From contig NZ_FTMY01000014.1 in NCBI RefSeq assembly GCF_900156165.1, forward strand, positions 100,846-164,845: 64,000 bases of DNA. The letters run 5' to 3'. The stretch comes from Pseudacidovorax sp. RU35E. GTDB taxonomy: Bacteria > Pseudomonadota > Gammaproteobacteria > Burkholderiales > Burkholderiaceae_C. Below are positions 62,849-64,000 of the stretch, piece after piece. The position numbers were made by a program, and so were the translations under genes. The notes beneath the pieces were generated by a model that was not told where the DNA came from, did not search any database, and was given only the letters and a program-made list of their open reading frames with translations. Position 1 is the first letter of the stretch. Every line of letters begins with the position of its first letter.

Positions 62849-64000
62849 ATGAGCGGCAGCTACGAGATTCAGGACGGCATCGCCGTCATCACCATGGACA
62901 CGCCACCGGTCAACAGCCTGGGCCTGCAGAACCGGCGCTTCATCGCCGAATCGGTCGCCCGCGCCGGCAGCGATCCACAGGTGCAGGCCATGGTGCTCAC
63001 CGGCCGCGGCCGGGCCTTCTGCGGCGGCGCGGACATCCGCGAGTTCAACCGGCCCGAGGCGACCATGGCGCCGGACCTGGTCGACGTCATCGACTTCATC
63101 GAGCGCAGCGACAAGCCCATCGTCGCGGCCGTGCACCGCGTGGCGATGGGCGGCGGGCTGGAGCTGGCCATGGGCTGCCACTACCGCCTCGTACAGCGGG
63201 GCACGCAGGTCTCGCTGCCCGAGGTGCGCATCGGCATCCTGCCCGGCGCAAGCGGCACGCAGCGGCTGCCCCGCCTGATCGGCCTGGAGCCGGCCCTGAA
63301 CATGATCGTGACCGGCGAGACGGTGATGAGCGAGGACCTGGCCCGGCTTCCCGGCCAGCGCCTGATCGACGAGCTGGTGGACGACGACGTGGTGGCCGCC
63401 GCGGTGGCCTTCGCGCGCCGGCATGCGCCCGTACGGCCGCTGCCGCGGGTGCGCGAGCTGCGGGTGGTGCATCCCGCGCCCGAGGCCTACCTGCAGTTCG
63501 CGCGGACCCAGGTGGCCGCGGCCTCCCGCCACTTCCCTGCGCCGCTGCTGTGCCTGGACTGCGTCGCCCAGTCGGTGCGCCTGCCCTTCGACGAGGCGCT
63601 GGCCTTCGAGCGCCGCGGTGTGACCGAGCTGGTGTGGACGGCCGAGTCGGCGGCGCTGCGCAACATCTTCTTCGGCGAGCGGGCGACCGCCAAGATCGCC
63701 GACGTGCCGGACGACACGCCGCAACGCACCATCAAGACGGTGGGCGTGATCGGCGCCGGCACCATGGGCGGCGGCATCAGCATGAACTTCCTGAACGCCG
63801 GCATCCCGGTGACCATGCTGGAGATGAAGCAGGAGGCGCTGGACCGCGGCGTCGCCACCATCCGCAAGAACTATGAAGCGCAGGTCAAGAAGGGCAAGCT
63901 CAAGCCCGAGAAGTACGAGGAGCGCATGGCGCTGCTCAAGACCACGCTGAGCTACGACGACCTGAAGGACTGCGACCTCATCATCGAGGCCGTGTTCGAG
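62849..64000 (+). CDS. FadJ-like 3-hydroxyacyl-CoA dehydrogenase/enoyl-CoA hydratase fusion (partial)
   Basis: The first 384 residues of a multifunctional fatty-acid oxidation protein; the window ends inside it. The N-terminal crotonase domain has GRAFCGGADIREF, HRVAMGGGLELAMGCHYRLV and the catalytic SLPEVRIGILPGASGTQRLPRLIG. A linker follows, then the start of the NAD-binding dehydrogenase domain (VGVIGAGTMGGGISMNFLNAGIPVTMLEMK). A GGAGAC box precedes the ATG. It is a bifunctional hydratase/dehydrogenase of beta-oxidation. Confidence 0.93.
   Translation, partial: MSGSYEIQDGIAVITMDTPPVNSLGLQNRRFIAESVARAGSDPQVQAMVLTGRGRAFCGGADIREFNRPEATMAPDLVDVIDFIERSDKPIVAAVHRVAMGGGLELAMGCHYRLVQRGTQVSLPEVRIGILPGASGTQRLPRLIGLEPALNMIVTGETVMSEDLARLPGQRLIDELVDDDVVAAAVAFARRHAPVRPLPRVRELRVVHPAPEAYLQFARTQVAAASRHFPAPLLCLDCVAQSVRLPFDEALAFERRGVTELVWTAESAALRNIFFGERATAKIADVPDDTPQRTIKTVGVIGAGTMGGGISMNFLNAGIPVTMLEMKQEALDRGVATIRKNYEAQVKKGKLKPEKYEERMALLKTTLSYDDLKDCDLIIEAVFE

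Overview
The window is about 64 kb of GC-rich DNA from a phototrophic betaproteobacterium, most likely Burkholderiales of the Comamonadaceae or Rubrivivax type. The evidence is a photosynthesis gene cluster with a tetraheme pufC and the spheroidene/spirilloxanthin-type genes crtC, crtD and crtF. This is followed by the orphan solute receptors (Bug/TctC family) and CoA-thioester catabolic genes typical of that order. The assignment rests on gene content only. No species is claimed.

Region 1 (1-15.3 kb) is the photosynthesis cluster. It holds the 3' end of hemA, a small membrane protein and bciA, all on +. crtD and crtC run on -, divergently from a + strand superoperon crtE-crtF-bchC-bchX-bchY-bchZ-pufB-orf73-pufA-pufL-pufM-pufC. 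Many of these genes overlap by 1-4 bases. Two promoter regions, crtD/crtE and bchC, each carry a tandem pair of TGT-N12-ACA-like operators 8 bp apart, as expected for PpsR/CrtJ. The main novelty is a 73-residue single-span protein encoded between pufB and pufA. It aligns with LH1 beta but has Gln where the bacteriochlorophyll-binding His should be.

Region 2 (15.3-18.9 kb, -) holds a histidine kinase, a FixJ/NarL-type regulator, a secreted HbpS/GlcG-like protein and a secreted ankyrin protein.

Region 3 (19-35.7 kb) is a mosaic of acyl-CoA catabolic operons: acyl-CoA dehydrogenases, enoyl-CoA hydratase, SDRs, CoA-transferases, HMG-CoA-lyase-like and carboxymuconolactone-decarboxylase-like proteins. 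Each is paired with a Bug receptor and has a TetR, LysR or LacI regulator nearby. Palindromic operator candidates are visible in the promoter regions.

Region 4 (35.8-43.9 kb, -) is a five-gene heavy-metal-type RND efflux operon: adaptor, pump, outer-membrane channel, OmpR-type regulator and sensor kinase. An 11-bp-periodic direct repeat lies upstream.

Region 5 (44.2-52.4 kb) is plastic DNA. It contains a lipoprotein, an EamA permease fragment, an AhpD-like protein, a LysR regulator, a TPR-GGDEF deletion remnant, a Rad50-like zinc-hook ATPase that may be a defence gene, a pseudogene with two in-frame stops, and a small P-loop protein behind a leader peptide with a candidate attenuator.

Region 6 (52.4-64 kb) returns to acyl-CoA metabolism. 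It carries an acyl-CoA dehydrogenase, a VOC protein, a CoA-transferase, two enoyl-CoA hydratases, an SDR, a GntR regulator, an acyl-CoA ligase, another dehydrogenase, a MaoC-like hydratase and a FadJ-like fusion enzyme cut by the window end. No rRNA, tRNA, CRISPR array or intact insertion sequence was recognised.
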